Positions 21,190 to 21,939 of a stretch of 21,939 nt of DNA are shown here, in pieces. This stretch comes from Candidatus Omnitrophota bacterium (GTDB lineage: Bacteria > Omnitrophota > Gorgyraeia > Velamenicoccales > Velamenicoccaceae). The DNA lies in the NCBI GenBank assembly GCA_028717105.1, contig JAQUOM010000016.1:1-21939 (forward strand), given 5' to 3'. The stretch's first letter is position 1, and every line of letters begins with the position of its first letter. The notes under the pieces were generated by a model. The model saw only the letters and a program-made list of their open reading frames with translations. It had not been told where the DNA came from and made no database searches. The position numbers were made by a program, and so were the translations under genes.

Positions 21190-21939
21190 TGCGTATGCGC
21201 GCAACGGTCTGCGTCGTGCTGGTCCTCGTCGTTTTTTGTTTTGTTCCCGCGGGATTCGGGGCAACGGGGAAACAGCCGGTGACGGTGAACGGGGACGTCG
21301 TTGAATTCCGGGAGGACGGTCGCGAGATCGTCGCTGAGGGGAACGTGGAGATCCTCGGGCAGGACTTGCGCATGACCGCAGACAAGATGCAGGTTTTCAT
21401 GGACGAGAAACTGATCATCGCGGAAGGCAACGTGACATTCCGGCGCGGCTCGGAAGAGATGCAGGGAGAGATGATCGTTTTTGATTTCGGCGATCAGACG
21501 GGGACGATCATTAATCCCCACGTTCGCATGGCGCCTTATTTCGGAGGCGCCGAAGTTATGGAGAGAAAGGGCCTCGAAGAGATCGTTCTTAAAAAAAGTG
21601 TGATCAGCACCTGCGACCTTCCGCATCCCCACTATGCCCTCGCCTGCAGGGAAGTCACGACGGAACCGGGAAAAATCCTGCGCGCCAAAGGGGTCACGGT
21701 TTCTCTTTTGGATATTCCCGTGATGTACTTGCCGGCTTATTCCCATCGTTTGACCGACAAGCGGCCGCGGTTCATGATCACGCCGGGCCATCGAAAGAAT
21801 TACGGGATGGAGCTTTTTGGTTCCTGGAGATATTATCTCAACCCGAATGCCAGGGGCGTCTTGCATTTCGACTGGTATCAGGAGAAGGGATGGGCGGAAG
21901 GTATCGACCTGAATTATAATACGAAGCTGTTTGGTGAAG
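21186..21939 (+). CDS. lptD: LPS-assembly protein LptD/OstA family, N-terminal part (runs off the window)
   Basis: The frame is open from ATG 21186 to the window end, giving 251 residues with no stop. A signal peptide is visible (MMRMR, hydrophobic about 6-22, likely cleavage after GFGA). The OstA/LptA-like beta-jellyroll follows with repeated strands such as GREIVAEGNVEILGQDLRMTADK and KLIIAEGNVTFRRG. It continues with GAEVMERKG, ISTCDLPHPHYALACREV and IPVMYLPAYSH, the region leading into the LptD barrel. LptD is the outer-membrane translocon that inserts LPS, so the host is a diderm. The ATG overlaps the ROK kinase stop. The barrel and C-terminus lie outside the window. Confidence 0.88.
   Translation, partial: MMRMRATVCVVLVLVVFCFVPAGFGATGKQPVTVNGDVVEFREDGREIVAEGNVEILGQDLRMTADKMQVFMDEKLIIAEGNVTFRRGSEEMQGEMIVFDFGDQTGTIINPHVRMAPYFGGAEVMERKGLEEIVLKKSVISTCDLPHPHYALACREVTTEPGKILRAKGVTVSLLDIPVMYLPAYSHRLTDKRPRFMITPGHRKNYGMELFGSWRYYLNPNARGVLHFDWYQEKGWAEGIDLNYNTKLFGE

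Overview
The window is gene-dense, with almost every gene on the + strand. It looks like a chromosomal core region of a Gram-negative bacterium, because the last gene is an LptD/OstA outer-membrane LPS-assembly protein. The mix of genes (a DUF1015 protein, FmdB, VanZ-like and CPBP membrane proteins, paired GGDEF proteins, a TPR-SPOR lipid-envelope-type protein and an S23/IVS four-helix-bundle gene) and the moderate GC suggest an uncultured PVC-side lineage such as Candidatus Omnitrophota. That assignment is an impression from gene content, not a proof.

Layout. (1) 38-4276: miaB, a secreted TPR-SPOR protein, miaA and hflX. MiaA and MiaB catalyse successive steps of the ms2i6A37 tRNA modification. 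A plausible intrinsic terminator lies at 4369-4399. (2) 4447-7769: a good sigma70 promoter drives an HspR-like MerR regulator, clpB and a short HPF ribosome-hibernation factor. (3) 7939-15799: a second promoter with a CIRCE operator starts hrcA-grpE-[four-helix-bundle cassette]-dnaK-dnaJ, followed closely by fmdB, a VanZ-like gene, a DUF1015 gene and accD. (4) 15796-20178: a promoter whose spacer holds a 16-bp palindrome precedes a MalK/UgpC-type ABC ATPase, two overlapping diguanylate cyclase genes and a CPBP protease. (5) 20188-end: a promoter, a ROK sugar kinase and the start of lptD, which runs off the window.

Functionally the centre is a protein-quality-control and stress block: the ClpB and DnaK/DnaJ/GrpE disaggregation machinery plus ribosome hibernation, apparently under two repressors (an HspR-like MerR protein on clpB and HrcA/CIRCE on dnaK).

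The most unusual structure is inside the dnaK operon. Between grpE and dnaK sits a four-helix-bundle (S23/IVS family) gene broken by one in-frame stop codon. It is bounded exactly by two inverted arrays of five degenerate 7-bp units (NNACAGA on the left, TCTGTNN on the right). The left array encodes the last residues of GrpE. A second pair of inverted 7-bp arrays with a different unit (NNATGAG/CTCATNN) and no gene inside separates dnaK from dnaJ. A third array, direct and of about 8 bp (NNTAACTC), precedes the ABC ATPase. I read these as members of one class of short-period repeat element, with and without cargo. I saw no tRNA, rRNA, CRISPR array or transposase. No gene-free stretch exceeds 300 bases. 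The longest are 7770-8057 (promoters, CIRCE and a possible hairpin) and 4277-4503 (hairpins, terminator and promoter).
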